Shown: piece after piece, positions 26,898 to 35,491 of the stretch
How the letters are laid out: each line of letters begins with the position of its first letter
Numbering within the stretch: the stretch's first letter is position 1
Origin: Paraburkholderia sp. Ac-20340
Lineage (GTDB): Bacteria; Pseudomonadota; Gammaproteobacteria; Burkholderiales; Burkholderiaceae
Direction: 5' to 3'
Assembly (NCBI RefSeq): GCF_017104965.1
Contig: NZ_JAAGPR010000055.1
Coordinates: forward strand, 1-37,610
Length of the DNA: 37,610 nt
The notes under the pieces: generated by a model
Told to the model about the DNA's origin: nothing
Databases searched by the model: none
Seen by the model: the letters and a program-made list of their open reading frames with translations, nothing else
Position numbers and translations under genes: made by a program

Positions 26898-27719
26898 TCA
26901 CTTCCTGCGCGCAGGCATCCAAACATCTGCCACGAGCACTTCGAGCGGGTCAGCCACGTTGAGGTCGAAGGCAATCCTCTTGGCGGCTGCGAGTTGTCGA
27001 AAGGCGCGCACGCCGGAGCCGAGTGGTAGCCCAGCGCATCTCTCCGCGTACCTGCAAGCATCCACGACTCGCATCTCTTTGCGTCTACGAATGACCCCGA
27101 GAAGCTCACGCTGGGCCTTTAGCTCGACGTCGGAAAGGTCTCGCCCCAATGAATCGCTTTCAGCTCGAAAAAGCCACGCGAGATTTTTTGAACGGTTTGC
27201 GTGCATGCCGTTGGAACGCACCGAAACAAAGTTCGCTCCGTCGTTCTCCCACGCCCTCTTTTCAATCAGCTGCTTCTTTTTGAGCTCCTCGTCGGTGGAG
27301 CCAGTCGACTTGACGGAGCGAGCTTCTCGTCCATGAGAGCCATTCCCCTTTGAGACGACGTACACCAGGTCTGTCGAAAGGACCGCTGGCTCTGCGCTGC
27401 TGAACAACATCGGGTGTTCCGCGTTAACTTGAACAGCTGCCCGAGTGGTCTTTTCCGTATTGAGCGGAACCTGGTCATAGATAAGCCGCACATCATCCCG
27501 GTACCAGCCCTCGAGAAGCTCCGCATGTTCAGCCTCGGACATCAGATGCACCTCGCCGAGTGCTGCCTTCGAGCAAAACAGGCGAGTCTTGACACCGGTT
27601 CCTGGCATATCCCCAGTGCTAAGCCAGCGGTAGTGAACCCCCTCCTTCTGGGCCTGCTGAAGCTCCTTGAGCTTGCGGGTATGGGTCGCTCTCTTCATCG
27701 TTAGCGTTCTTGATGTCAT
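26898..27719 (-). CDS. tnsA: TnsA-like endonuclease subunit of the heteromeric transposase
   Basis: 273 aa, normal for TnsA. Nicks the 5' ends of the element so that, with TnsB, it leaves the donor by cut-and-paste. The PD-(D/E)XK-type site is visible: Glu62/Glu64 in SEAEHAELLEGWYRDDVRLIYDQ, Asp117 in VLSTDLVYVV, Lys137 in REARSVKS. The second half should be the winged-helix TnsC-contact domain (ELLGVIRRRKEMRVVDACRYAE). Start at 27719 after GGAGG. First of the tns genes, with a 39-bp gap to tnsB. Confidence 0.9.
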   Translation of the reverse strand: MTSRTLTMKRATHTRKLKELQQAQKEGVHYRWLSTGDMPGTGVKTRLFCSKAALGEVHLMSEAEHAELLEGWYRDDVRLIYDQVPLNTEKTTRAAVQVNAEHPMLFSSAEPAVLSTDLVYVVSKGNGSHGREARSVKSTGSTDEELKKKQLIEKRAWENDGANFVSVRSNGMHANRSKNLAWLFRAESDSLGRDLSDVELKAQRELLGVIRRRKEMRVVDACRYAERCAGLPLGSGVRAFRQLAAAKRIAFDLNVADPLEVLVADVWMPARRK

Positions 27720-28080
27720 CGCTCACCTCCACGTGTTCGTCATCAGAAACTTCGATTCCCCATGGGTGTCCTTTTGGGACTTTGCAATCAACCGGACACT
27801 CCTATTTCGGTATCGGCCTTGATATCATTTCGGATTACTAACTTCATATATTGAAATCACCGGGCGATATCCGTTCTAAGCTGCCATCACACAGGCAGTG
27901 CGTGCGCGCTCTGCCGCCGAATACTGCGGATGGCTGACGGACAAACTGCGTCGTCCGACGGCGTACCGCCCACTCAGTTGAGAGAACTGACCGCGAACGA
28001 GGCGGAGGCAAGGGCCTGCTGACCTACTAGCGAGCCGGTGCCGCCACCCTTTCACGTTTCACTACGTTAGGTACAGGCGT
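27720..28080. other. Intergenic region upstream of tnsA
   Basis: 361 bp without a gene. It must hold the tnsA promoter. A 6-bp inverted repeat GTGTCC...GGACAC with 22-bp spacer (27766-27799) could be a regulatory site. I looked for AAAGTCTGCAGC-type repeats, which would mark a transposon right end next to tnsA as in Tn7, and found none on either strand. Confidence 0.5.
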
Positions 28081-28920
28081 TTACAAGCACTTCCATTCGC
28101 GCAGAAGGCGATGAACTGCGAACTCGTTGCAATACGCATTCGCGTATTTGGCGCGCAACAGTGCTGCAACGGCATCTGGCACCGACTCGTCGCTCTCTCC
28201 GGCGTCGCTCTCCGCCTCAGCAGGCTCATCGTCAAATTCTTGAACGGTCGGTTCGACGAGAGAGCAGTCGTAGGCTGCCTCCGATGCGACATTGACGGGG
28301 CTCGGGGCCCCTGCCTTGCTCAGCCGGCGAAGGCTGTCGCAGAACCCCCAGGCGTCCAATCGAGGCGGAGCAAAGCGCGACCACTTTTCGCTCCGACCAT
28401 CCACCGTGTAGGACGAGAAGAGGACGACGCAACCGAGGGTCCGCAGATAGAATCTGAGCGACCGTGTATCGCTGTACCGCCCGTCGACCGCGCAGACGAC
28501 AAGAACGTCCCTGCTCGCGAGTTGATGAAGCAGCGCAGCGATACGGACGGGCCGCCCCAGCCATCGGTCACGACCGTCGATGCCGAGGACAATCCGTGCC
28601 TCCTCCCGGTCTACCGTAGCAAGCGTTTCGAGCAGTTGTGAGAGCTGCAGCACCGTGCTGCCTCCCTCGCACCGGAGCATTACCGCCGGTCGGTGATTGG
28701 CCTCAGCGAGCCGCTTGACATGTGCCTGGAGAATGCTGTGCCGCACCCGGCCTTCAGGTGCGTCCAGCAACCGGACGATTTTCTGTTCATCTTCACCGCA
28801 CTCCACAGCCGGCCAGACCGGCGGGGAACGCCGGGGCCGCTCTTCAATATCAAGCGCTTCCACGTACGTCGAAGGTTGCCGATGCGGGGTCGAAGTCAAA
28901 ATCTGTACTGACGAGTTCAT
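28081..28920 (-). CDS. Unrecognised island protein
   Basis: 279 aa, not recognised. The ATG at 28920 has an excellent AGGAGG. The central part alternates hydrophobic strands and helices (RPAVMLRCEGG, EARIVLGIDGRDRW, SRDVLVVCAVDGRYSD, LGCVVLFSSYTVDG), suggesting an alpha/beta fold. The segment about 210-245 is strongly acidic (FDDEPAEAESDAGESDES) and would be a flexible linker to a short basic C-terminal helix ending LLREWKCL. No signal peptide, membrane segment or metal motif is seen. It points the same way as the tns genes, 361 bp ahead of tnsA, so it could be an accessory transposition gene or cargo. A perfect dyad stands 95 bp upstream of its start. Confidence 0.8.
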   Translation of the reverse strand: MNSSVQILTSTPHRQPSTYVEALDIEERPRRSPPVWPAVECGEDEQKIVRLLDAPEGRVRHSILQAHVKRLAEANHRPAVMLRCEGGSTVLQLSQLLETLATVDREEARIVLGIDGRDRWLGRPVRIAALLHQLASRDVLVVCAVDGRYSDTRSLRFYLRTLGCVVLFSSYTVDGRSEKWSRFAPPRLDAWGFCDSLRRLSKAGAPSPVNVASEAAYDCSLVEPTVQEFDDEPAEAESDAGESDESVPDAVAALLRAKYANAYCNEFAVHRLLREWKCL

Positions 28921-30274
28921 GCCTGCCTCCTGAAGGGCCACTTGACAAACTGTGCGGGCTGGCAGAGCATGTGGTTGTTGGCTTCCTGCTCTGTCGCACG
29001 ACCGAGATAGGGACAAAATGGGCGTCCAGCTGCAACTGGACGCCCATTTTCTATGTGTCGATTATTTTCTAGACCGATAGGCGCTCCTTCGTAGGTGGGC
29101 TGCGCTTTCGTTTCCTTGGATTCGCTCGGAACCAAGGGCTAGTTCACCCTAATTGACCATAAACCGACGCGAGTTGGCAATATGGCCCCAGAAAAAACTT
29201 TTCTGTCATGGCCGCCAATTAGAAAAATTCGACTTCGCGTCCGACGTGTTCTATGCAGTTACAGGGGCCTTTAAAGCTATTCAGCCCTATTTTGCGAATC
29301 ACCTAAAATTTCGCGTTTCCCGACCGCGAACCGCATTCCTCATCCCGCCTATTTCCGTTCTTCCACCGGCAATTTTTTAGCTGTCTGTCTTCGGCGACAT
29401 CCCGTCGAGATTCGCCCACGCTGCACTGCCTTCCTCTATTTTTCCGCTGGTTTACGAAATGCGCGTACGTCGCAAATGTCTTGCCCTGCTCCACCTAGCA
29501 AGGTGACTCCTTCAAGTCGGCAGGAGGAGTAAAAATTTAGCTAGATGTCTTCTAAAATATTGCGCCGGTCGAAAACTTCTCGGAAGGCAGTGAGGGTATC
29601 CTCTCCAAATCCTCAGGTTGAGAGCACTTTCTCCTCCGTCGCCGCTAGCACTATTTCTCGTTTATTAAATGTGTTTTCATTCGGACTCCTTCTCAAATGT
29701 GGCGCAAAAAAAACATGGGTCGCCTCGAGAGACTATTGACATCGCATCAATTTGAGCGTAAGGACGCGAAATCATGCGACACAATAGACATGTTTGCTAT
29801 CCACTACACCAACTGGTGCGGAGCTGAGATGTCCGAGCCGAGGGGTCGTTTTCGCGAATATTTTAGATTTTAGTTTTTACCCTTGAGATTTTCCCAGCCT
29901 CCGCGCTGGCGAGACTGACCATGACAGAGCCGCGGGGGATACGCGGACATCGAGTTGCCTGCGCGTACATGCCATCTGTGCAAAGCGGCCAAGGTACCTC
30001 CCGCATCGCCAAGAGATGCTACTAACGTCACAGCGCTGTTCAACGTTGGCGAATCTGCGGTGCCAGCCCGTTCACTGCCAGCTGCGCTCAATTGTGAGGT
30101 ACGTCGTGCATGCACCGCGAATGCGGCTCGGCGAGCGCTTATTTCAGACTTTCGAATCGATTCATTTTCAGAGAACAGGGGCGAAGGCCATCTTCCAATA
30201 GTTCTCGTTTCTCGTAAGGGCAGTTTCTTGACTTGGCGCCGTTACCCTTCCGGACTATCAGCCGTGCAGCGTGG
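28921..30274. other. Gene-poor 1.35-kb interval
   Basis: Apart from the dyad at 29015-29050 I find no supportable gene, tRNA or known element. Only short, unconvincing frames occur (for example 64 codons at 29545, 16 bases from a GGAGGAG). It separates the unrecognised gene from the SPARDA operon, both read on the minus strand. A/T content is higher than in the neighbours between about 29150 and 29760. Confidence 0.5.
29015..29050. terminator. Perfect 15-bp inverted repeat with 6-base loop
   Basis: AAAATGGGCGTCCAG (29015-29029) pairs exactly with CTGGACGCCCATTTT (29036-29050). The outer A/T ends give a U-tract on either strand, so a bidirectional terminator is the simplest reading. It could stop transcripts coming from the SPARDA operon before the next gene, or act in the leader of that gene. 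Confidence 0.65.
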
Positions 30275-31708
30275 TCACATGTAGAAGCTATATTTTGGTT
30301 GCACTACCGAGTTCTCCCCGACGTACTTGAGCACTTTCCCCACCTGATGTGCAACGCGCATCGTTATCGGTTCGCCGCCATCGAACTGCGTATTGTTCCA
30401 GTTCAGCTTGGTCAGTGCGAGCAACTCTTCAGCAAGTCGGCGTGGACTCTCTGCGGATTGCGCAATCATGAACTTCAACGGGCGGGGTATGTACATACCT
30501 GGGTAGGTAGCGTAGTACGGCACACTGCCTCGCGTATACAGCAGATGGATTTTCTCGTCGATACTAAGCATCGTCCCGCGCAACGGCGGGTATACGCCGG
30601 GCCGATAGAGCCGCGTCATCGCTTTGCCAACGACGAGGAAATCCGCGGCTTCCAAATCCTGTGCTTCTACAGCTTCATTGAAGCCATCAAGCTCGGCTGG
30701 ACTGTATGTCGAACTCTTATGCATCACTACCCGCGCGGGTGCGTGCTTATGCTCACGGCGATATTCTTTCAATGCCGATGAAAGCAAGGCCTCAGCATCG
30801 ATAGCGGATAGATGTGGTTGTCGGTCTTCTTTTGCAAGCTCAACAGGCTTACCTCGGACAATCACGCCTTCGCCTCTCTCGTCATACACTTGAGCCATAC
30901 TTGTCATCAGCTTCGATTGGTCCATCGAGCGATAGAAGCTGATACCGACAAAGCAGGTCTGCAGGTCAGTGGCATTTCGAACGATGCGCCATGGACGGTA
31001 GTTGGCCTTGTAGTAAAGCGCCGTGTGGAAGTTCCAAGCGCGCGTCGCCTCATCCTGCAACGCCCCTGTACCGGTGCTCGTCTTCTTTGACGAGCCATCG
31101 TACGTTTGAGGCAAAACAAGCTGAATGGGCTGCCCCATCTTCATGGCTTTCGCCTTCAGGAGATGCCGCAAGTCCATCGTCGTTTCGAATTCGTGCTGTT
31201 CCTTCTCAAATTCCGAAACCAGCTCGCTTTCGTCGTCATCGTCCTTTGCGACCAGCTCGGAGGGCACTGCGACAACCACGACGTCCGGCCTCCCCTTTTC
31301 CACGATTGCCTGTACCTCCGCAGCAAGCAGGTCGCTTCCTTCTACAGCCGTCATCATTGGCGACAATTTCGATAACTTCGCAATGTCCCGCGGCGACAAA
31401 GTGCGCATGAGGCTCTGGTCAATTTCGAACTCTGTCTTGAATGGAGAGTCAGCCCCAAAGCCGGGAAATGCAGGAAATAAATTCGGTTGCCGACTCTTTT
31501 TCGCTGCCACTCCAGACCGAGCCCTGCTCAGCCATGCAACGATTCCATCGATAGTCGCTTGCGTGCCGACAAACCCCAGCCTGATGCGTCGAGGAGACGA
31601 TTCGGATGAATCTAGTGGGCCGAAAAGGCTAAGGCCTTGACGAATGTCGAGATGACGATTGTTGCCGCCAAACTCGAGCAGAGGTTCTTCGAGATAGTCG
31701 ATTTTCAT
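30275..31708 (-). CDS. Short prokaryotic Argonaute (MID-PIWI), SPARDA partner
   Basis: 477 aa with no PAZ or N domain. It opens like other short pAgos (LEFGGNNRHLDIRQGLSLFGPLD). The central MID-PIWI junction reads ALYYKANYRPWRIV, then TCFVGISFYRS, LMTSMAQVYDERGEGVIVRG and RVVMHKSSTYSPAEL. The last block NWNNTQFDGGEPITMRVAHQVGKVL is the usual pAgo C-terminus. The position of the first catalytic Asp is Gly in FVGISF, so PIWI should be slicing-dead, as in all short pAgos. It probably binds a guide RNA to sense invader DNA and then activates its partner. Its ATG shares one base with the stop of the nuclease-APAZ gene, so translation is coupled and the ratio fixed. Confidence 0.92.
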   Translation of the reverse strand: MKIDYLEEPLLEFGGNNRHLDIRQGLSLFGPLDSSESSPRRIRLGFVGTQATIDGIVAWLSRARSGVAAKKSRQPNLFPAFPGFGADSPFKTEFEIDQSLMRTLSPRDIAKLSKLSPMMTAVEGSDLLAAEVQAIVEKGRPDVVVVAVPSELVAKDDDDESELVSEFEKEQHEFETTMDLRHLLKAKAMKMGQPIQLVLPQTYDGSSKKTSTGTGALQDEATRAWNFHTALYYKANYRPWRIVRNATDLQTCFVGISFYRSMDQSKLMTSMAQVYDERGEGVIVRGKPVELAKEDRQPHLSAIDAEALLSSALKEYRREHKHAPARVVMHKSSTYSPAELDGFNEAVEAQDLEAADFLVVGKAMTRLYRPGVYPPLRGTMLSIDEKIHLLYTRGSVPYYATYPGMYIPRPLKFMIAQSAESPRRLAEELLALTKLNWNNTQFDGGEPITMRVAHQVGKVLKYVGENSVVQPKYSFYM

Positions 31709-33033
31709 CACAGCAACATGTATTGTTCTTCGGAAGTTTTCGCTTGTGTCTGCTTGTCTCGCACAATATCCGGCGCCGTCCATGCACCATCATCGATTCC
31801 AACGAGCATCGAGAACTCTCGCGGCTCCCCAAATCCAAGATAGGGATATGGCTGAGCGAACAAGCTTTCCTTCGTACGCAGCAGGTCAGCCCACATCAAA
31901 AGCTGCCCACGTACGGCTTGGTTATTCTCAAACTCCTTGAGCCTTTTTAGCCAGTCGCCATGTAACCTGCTCTGCTCGAAACCATCCTTGGTGAAGAAGT
32001 AGGTCGGCGTCACTTCCAGATACCAGGCACCTTCCAGAAAAAGGAACTGTGCTTTCATGGCAGAGTGCCGGTAGCCCATGACGTGCCCTTCCGTCTTGTT
32101 TATCAACCTCTTAAAGACCTCACGTGTCGCCCCATTCTTGGCACTCCGATAGGTGTACTCATATGCTTCCCGATTCGCGGATGGCGGAAAGCAATAGCAT
32201 GAGGTTTCCTTGTCGTAACGGATACTCTCAGGCAACGTCCTCAAAAGCTCCCGAAGGCAACCATTCAGTAGCCGAACGAAGTCCCGTCGCTTGTCCAAAT
32301 CGTTCGATTGCGCCCATTCTCGGCAAGCGAAATCCTCGACTGTGCCTCTGTCGCAAATCGACTCATAAGCTTGGTCGGACAGGTCGCGGACAGCTAATAT
32401 GCGCTCATTCTTGAGTACGAACTCCAGCGAGAGCCGATTTTCGCGCAATAGGGCAACGACATCTGCGGGCTTTCGGTGTTGTGTGGAAGCAAGATAGAGA
32501 CGGTCAGGCAGGACCGTAACAGGGATGAGGTTACTCAAGAGTGCTTCGACTCTAGGCTCAGGGGCAAGCACTGCGCCCACTGTGCCAGCTTGCCCAAGAC
32601 TCATAAGGCGACCGCGAGCGTTTTCATCTAGCCGGTCTTGTTCTTTGACGAAATGAAAAGCTTTCTTGCCGGCAGCCGCGGCAACCTGCTCCCGTACCGG
32701 TAGCCAGTAGACATCGTTAGTCCGTGGGCGAGATACGATGAGAATCACTGGCACGTTGTGGGAAAGCCAATACTCAACGTCGCGTGGGTCCGGCCAGTAA
32801 TCGAAGCCTTCGTCTGTCTCGTTGCGTAAGGCAGACAGTGCCTTACTCTGCGCTTTTATGATGACGCCGGACATGTGTCCCGTGGTCGGGTCACGAATCT
32901 CAATTTCGCCGTCGACGCCCGAATCGAGCACAGCGGTCGGACGCCAAACGAATCCCATCCGACTAACCACAACATCGATTAATCCGGTCCCCTGCGCTCC
33001 CAACAACTGCGCATCAGTAATCGTCTTATTCAA
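31708..33033 (-). CDS. DUF4365 (DREN) nuclease-APAZ effector of a SPARDA system
   Basis: 441 aa. Residues 1-130 fit the DUF4365 nuclease: GAQGTGLIDVVVSRMG, then Asp41 and Glu43 in SGVDGEIEIRD, Gln62 and Lys64 in VIIKAQSKAL, and a DVEYWLSHNVPVILIVSR strand. The rest (about 160-441) should be the APAZ domain that docks on the short pAgo. In SPARDA the guide-loaded complex, on meeting target DNA, frees a collateral DNase/RNase that kills the infected cell; that is known for the family and inferred here. The start is TTG at 33033, since the next Met (26) would remove the first part of the nuclease; an AGGGACGG lies upstream. The rare start may keep the toxin low. Confidence 0.88.
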   Translation of the reverse strand: MNKTITDAQLLGAQGTGLIDVVVSRMGFVWRPTAVLDSGVDGEIEIRDPTTGHMSGVIIKAQSKALSALRNETDEGFDYWPDPRDVEYWLSHNVPVILIVSRPRTNDVYWLPVREQVAAAAGKKAFHFVKEQDRLDENARGRLMSLGQAGTVGAVLAPEPRVEALLSNLIPVTVLPDRLYLASTQHRKPADVVALLRENRLSLEFVLKNERILAVRDLSDQAYESICDRGTVEDFACREWAQSNDLDKRRDFVRLLNGCLRELLRTLPESIRYDKETSCYCFPPSANREAYEYTYRSAKNGATREVFKRLINKTEGHVMGYRHSAMKAQFLFLEGAWYLEVTPTYFFTKDGFEQSRLHGDWLKRLKEFENNQAVRGQLLMWADLLRTKESLFAQPYPYLGFGEPREFSMLVGIDDGAWTAPDIVRDKQTQAKTSEEQYMLL

Positions 33034-33364
33034 TATTGACCGTCCCTAGAAATCGTGCGTACCAGCGTGTTGAGCAATTGGTCCATCGAAGTTGGCCGTC
33101 CAGCACACACGGTCAGTTCTGCAACCTGAAGCAGGTGTAGCACTGGGGCGGAACCGAACGCTGACACGCTCGAACCGCCCCCGACGGCACCGATTCGCCA
33201 TGTCCACTGCCCTCGTCGACGGTGCATTGTCACTTTACCGAATCAGACGACCAACCTACCGAGCCGGTTTCCCGATGAACTCAATATACTTCGATTTCCA
33301 GCGAAACGTTGTGGATAACTTTAATTTATGCCATATTTGGCATACTTAGAAAAGGGTCGCCAGT
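33034..33364. promoter_or_regulatory. Divergent promoter region between SPARDA and XRE regulator
   Basis: 331 bp without a gene; it must carry both promoters. The only clear element is the dyad at 33327-33344. The rest shows nothing I can name. Confidence 0.5.
33327..33344. promoter_or_regulatory. Operator-like dyad TATGCCA-N4-TGGCATA
   Basis: A perfect 7+7 inverted repeat lies 20 bp before the XRE gene start and immediately upstream of its AAAAGGG ribosome site. The size suits an XRE dimer, so autoregulation is likely, with possible control of the divergent SPARDA operon. Confidence 0.6.
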
Positions 33365-33706
33365 ATGGCTACAGAAAACGATTTCGACCAACTCCAGACG
33401 CTGGATGATGTACAGCTCTGTGGATATCTCGCAGACCGGATACGCAGCGAGCGTAAGAAACGGGGGCTGTCACAGGCGAAATTTGCCACTTTGGCTGGCG
33501 TCTCGTTACGAACCTACATTCGCTTTGAACAGCATGGGAGCGGTACGCTCGAGACCTTTGTGCGCGCCTTCAAGGCTTTGGGGAACGTGCGAAACCTTTA
33601 TTTACTCTTTCCGCAAGCGCTGCCTGAGAATAGAGGCCTCTCTTTACAAATAGAACGGCTTGCAGCATTTCGAAGAGCTGAAGAGGAAAGGAGCAATTCG
33701 CAATAG
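33365..33706 (+). CDS. XRE-family helix-turn-helix regulator
   Basis: 113 aa. The XRE domain occupies about residues 20-75: LADRIRSERKKRGLSQAKFATLAGV, then SLRTYIRFEQHGSGTLETFVRAFKALG. It is divergent from the SPARDA operon and its stop is 13 bp from the stop of the convergent retron RT. A dyad overlaps its promoter region. It is most simply the repressor of itself and of the neighbouring Argonaute system; that it also touches the retron is possible but not shown. Confidence 0.9.
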   Translation: MATENDFDQLQTLDDVQLCGYLADRIRSERKKRGLSQAKFATLAGVSLRTYIRFEQHGSGTLETFVRAFKALGNVRNLYLLFPQALPENRGLSLQIERLAAFRRAEEERSNSQ

Positions 33707-33719
33707 GATAAGCCTTGAA

Positions 33720-35477
33720 CTACGGCTTGGCAGCGTGCTCTTTTAGAACTGCATCCAGACGTGCAAGAATCGGTTCAAAGCCAGCAAAATTGATGGTGTT
33801 CTGCTTTTTCTTCACGACATACTCAGCGAAATGATGCTTGCCGTATTGCGTTGCGGGGTCAAACTGGTCCTTCCCGCTAAACACCTTTGTACCAAGTCTC
33901 TCGGTCAATACTACCGGGTCGAAAAAGTTCTCAATTGTCGTGTCCTTCTTGCCTAGTTGAGGAACGGCCACCACGTAGAAATTGTCCGCTATATGATAGA
34001 AGGACGCGCTGCCATCTATCGCTGTTTTGCTACCCGTAGCGGTCTTGACAGTGGAGAAGATTTTCTTGGTCCCGTCGTCATTGTCAACCAACAGAATTAC
34101 CGGCTGTCGCTGTCCCTTGGCGTAGAAGCCCTTGAACTCGGTGCCGTATTTTGCGATGAGGTCTTGAAAGTCACCGGTCCCTCCGCCAAGCCGTAGAATG
34201 CGGTCCGCGACTTTTGTAAAGTTGAAAAACGAAACATGAATGTCCACTCCACTCTTAGTCCTTGTGGCAAGTTGGGGATGCGCGTCCACAAGCTGTCGCA
34301 AAGCACATTGGATGTAGACCTTATCTGTTTTGCCTTCGCAGATAATTAGCGGCTTTTCCGGATTGAAAAACTGCGTGTGTAGCAGGAACCGGCGGAAAGT
34401 GCGAGCAGCGCTATCCATGTCCTTGATTTCAACCCGAGGTACCCGGTAATCCCGCTTCGTCTTCTTCGCTGACGCGTGCTTCTGTTGCTCAAATAGCCGC
34501 ACGCTATCGATATAGCTAAGAATTCCGCGAAGTTGGCCCACCGTACCATCCACCAACTCGTTCGTCCATGCGCCCTTCTCGTCTCGATACTGCTTTTCGG
34601 AGTAAAAAACTCCTTTTGTCACGTATGAGTCGACCATTGCACGGGCATTTTTCACGTACTCGCGGCGGACATTGAGTGTCCGGTTGACAATGACCCCAGT
34701 GACATCCTGGCGGAAGCGAGCAAACTGCATCCTCGTCTTTTCAGGATTTATCTCAAATCGAGATTCTTTGATTATTTTGAGTAGAATCTTACCCGCGACC
34801 CATTCGTTAGTATCTCCGACGCGTCGCGCAATCTCCGATGGGAAAACGGGGCGATTTGTAGAAAACGTAAGGTCGTCTGCATATCGGGAATAGTGACAGT
34901 CGTTTCTCGCAGCGAGGCGGCCCAATCGAATGTCCAAGATATGTGCAATAAGGTTCGCGATTGCGGGCGAACATGGGCTTCCTTGTGGCAACACCTTCTG
35001 ATGGCATGCTATCTGTGCCAGCATTCGCGCCACGGTCGGATTCAGCTGGAAATGTTTATTCTTCTTGAGATATCCGACAACGCGGCCGAAGTCAACGGTA
35101 CCAAAGAAGTTGTGAAGGTCGACATTAAATACGTAGCGGCGATTCCGATGTGGTGCAGCGTTGGTCAGGATTGAGTGCTTCTTCCGAAATCCATGAGAAA
35201 GCGTATTTCTCACACCACGCTCGGCATCGATTTCTTCGACGCATGCATCCAAGAGTGTTGCCACGCGCCGTTGCAGCAGCTTCAGCTTTTCGATGGGTGC
35301 ACTAATAGTGCGTACCCCACCCCGCCGTTTCGGAATCTGGAAATCAGTATATTTGTACTTGTCGTCTATTCCATAGACCACATAAGCCAGACCCTTAGGC
35401 TCATAACCCAAGAGACGCGCGAGCGAGTGAAGCGAACTGATTGACCTCAAGCGCGCGATGTGAGTTGGCGTTTTCAT
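33720..35477 (-). CDS. Retron reverse transcriptase fused to TOPRIM effector (Ec67-like)
   Basis: 585 aa from the ATG at 35477. The retron marks are all present: NAAPH (106-110, the NAxxH motif), FNVDLHNFFGTVDF, QGSPCSPAIANL, the active site YADD (199-202) and VTG (259-261). The C-terminal 210 residues read as a TOPRIM domain: IICEGKTDKVYI (Glu381) and VILLVDNDDG (Asp465, Asp467). RT-TOPRIM fusion is the build of retron Ec67 (type I-C in the Mestre scheme as I recall it). Such retrons guard against phage: the RT-msDNA complex holds the effector until a phage protein disturbs it. The msr-msd RNA lies directly upstream. A GTG at 35504 is in frame but falls inside the RNA's a2 repeat. Confidence 0.95.
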   Translation of the reverse strand: MKTPTHIARLRSISSLHSLARLLGYEPKGLAYVVYGIDDKYKYTDFQIPKRRGGVRTISAPIEKLKLLQRRVATLLDACVEEIDAERGVRNTLSHGFRKKHSILTNAAPHRNRRYVFNVDLHNFFGTVDFGRVVGYLKKNKHFQLNPTVARMLAQIACHQKVLPQGSPCSPAIANLIAHILDIRLGRLAARNDCHYSRYADDLTFSTNRPVFPSEIARRVGDTNEWVAGKILLKIIKESRFEINPEKTRMQFARFRQDVTGVIVNRTLNVRREYVKNARAMVDSYVTKGVFYSEKQYRDEKGAWTNELVDGTVGQLRGILSYIDSVRLFEQQKHASAKKTKRDYRVPRVEIKDMDSAARTFRRFLLHTQFFNPEKPLIICEGKTDKVYIQCALRQLVDAHPQLATRTKSGVDIHVSFFNFTKVADRILRLGGGTGDFQDLIAKYGTEFKGFYAKGQRQPVILLVDNDDGTKKIFSTVKTATGSKTAIDGSASFYHIADNFYVVAVPQLGKKDTTIENFFDPVVLTERLGTKVFSGKDQFDPATQYGKHHFAEYVVKKKQNTINFAGFEPILARLDAVLKEHAAKP

Positions 35478-35491
35478 CGTCAAAGGGAGAA

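Noticed and set aside
27766..27799. Possible transposon right end next to tnsA (GTGTCC/GGACAC inverted repeat)
   Set aside because: Only 6 bp per arm, no AAAGTCTGCAGC-type repeats nearby, and defence cargo continues beyond it; kept only as a possible regulatory dyad.
29545..29739. 64-codon plus-strand frame with GGAGGAG upstream
   Set aside because: The ribosome-site-like sequence is about 16 bases from the ATG, the protein is Ser-rich with no recognisable feature, and nothing in context supports it.
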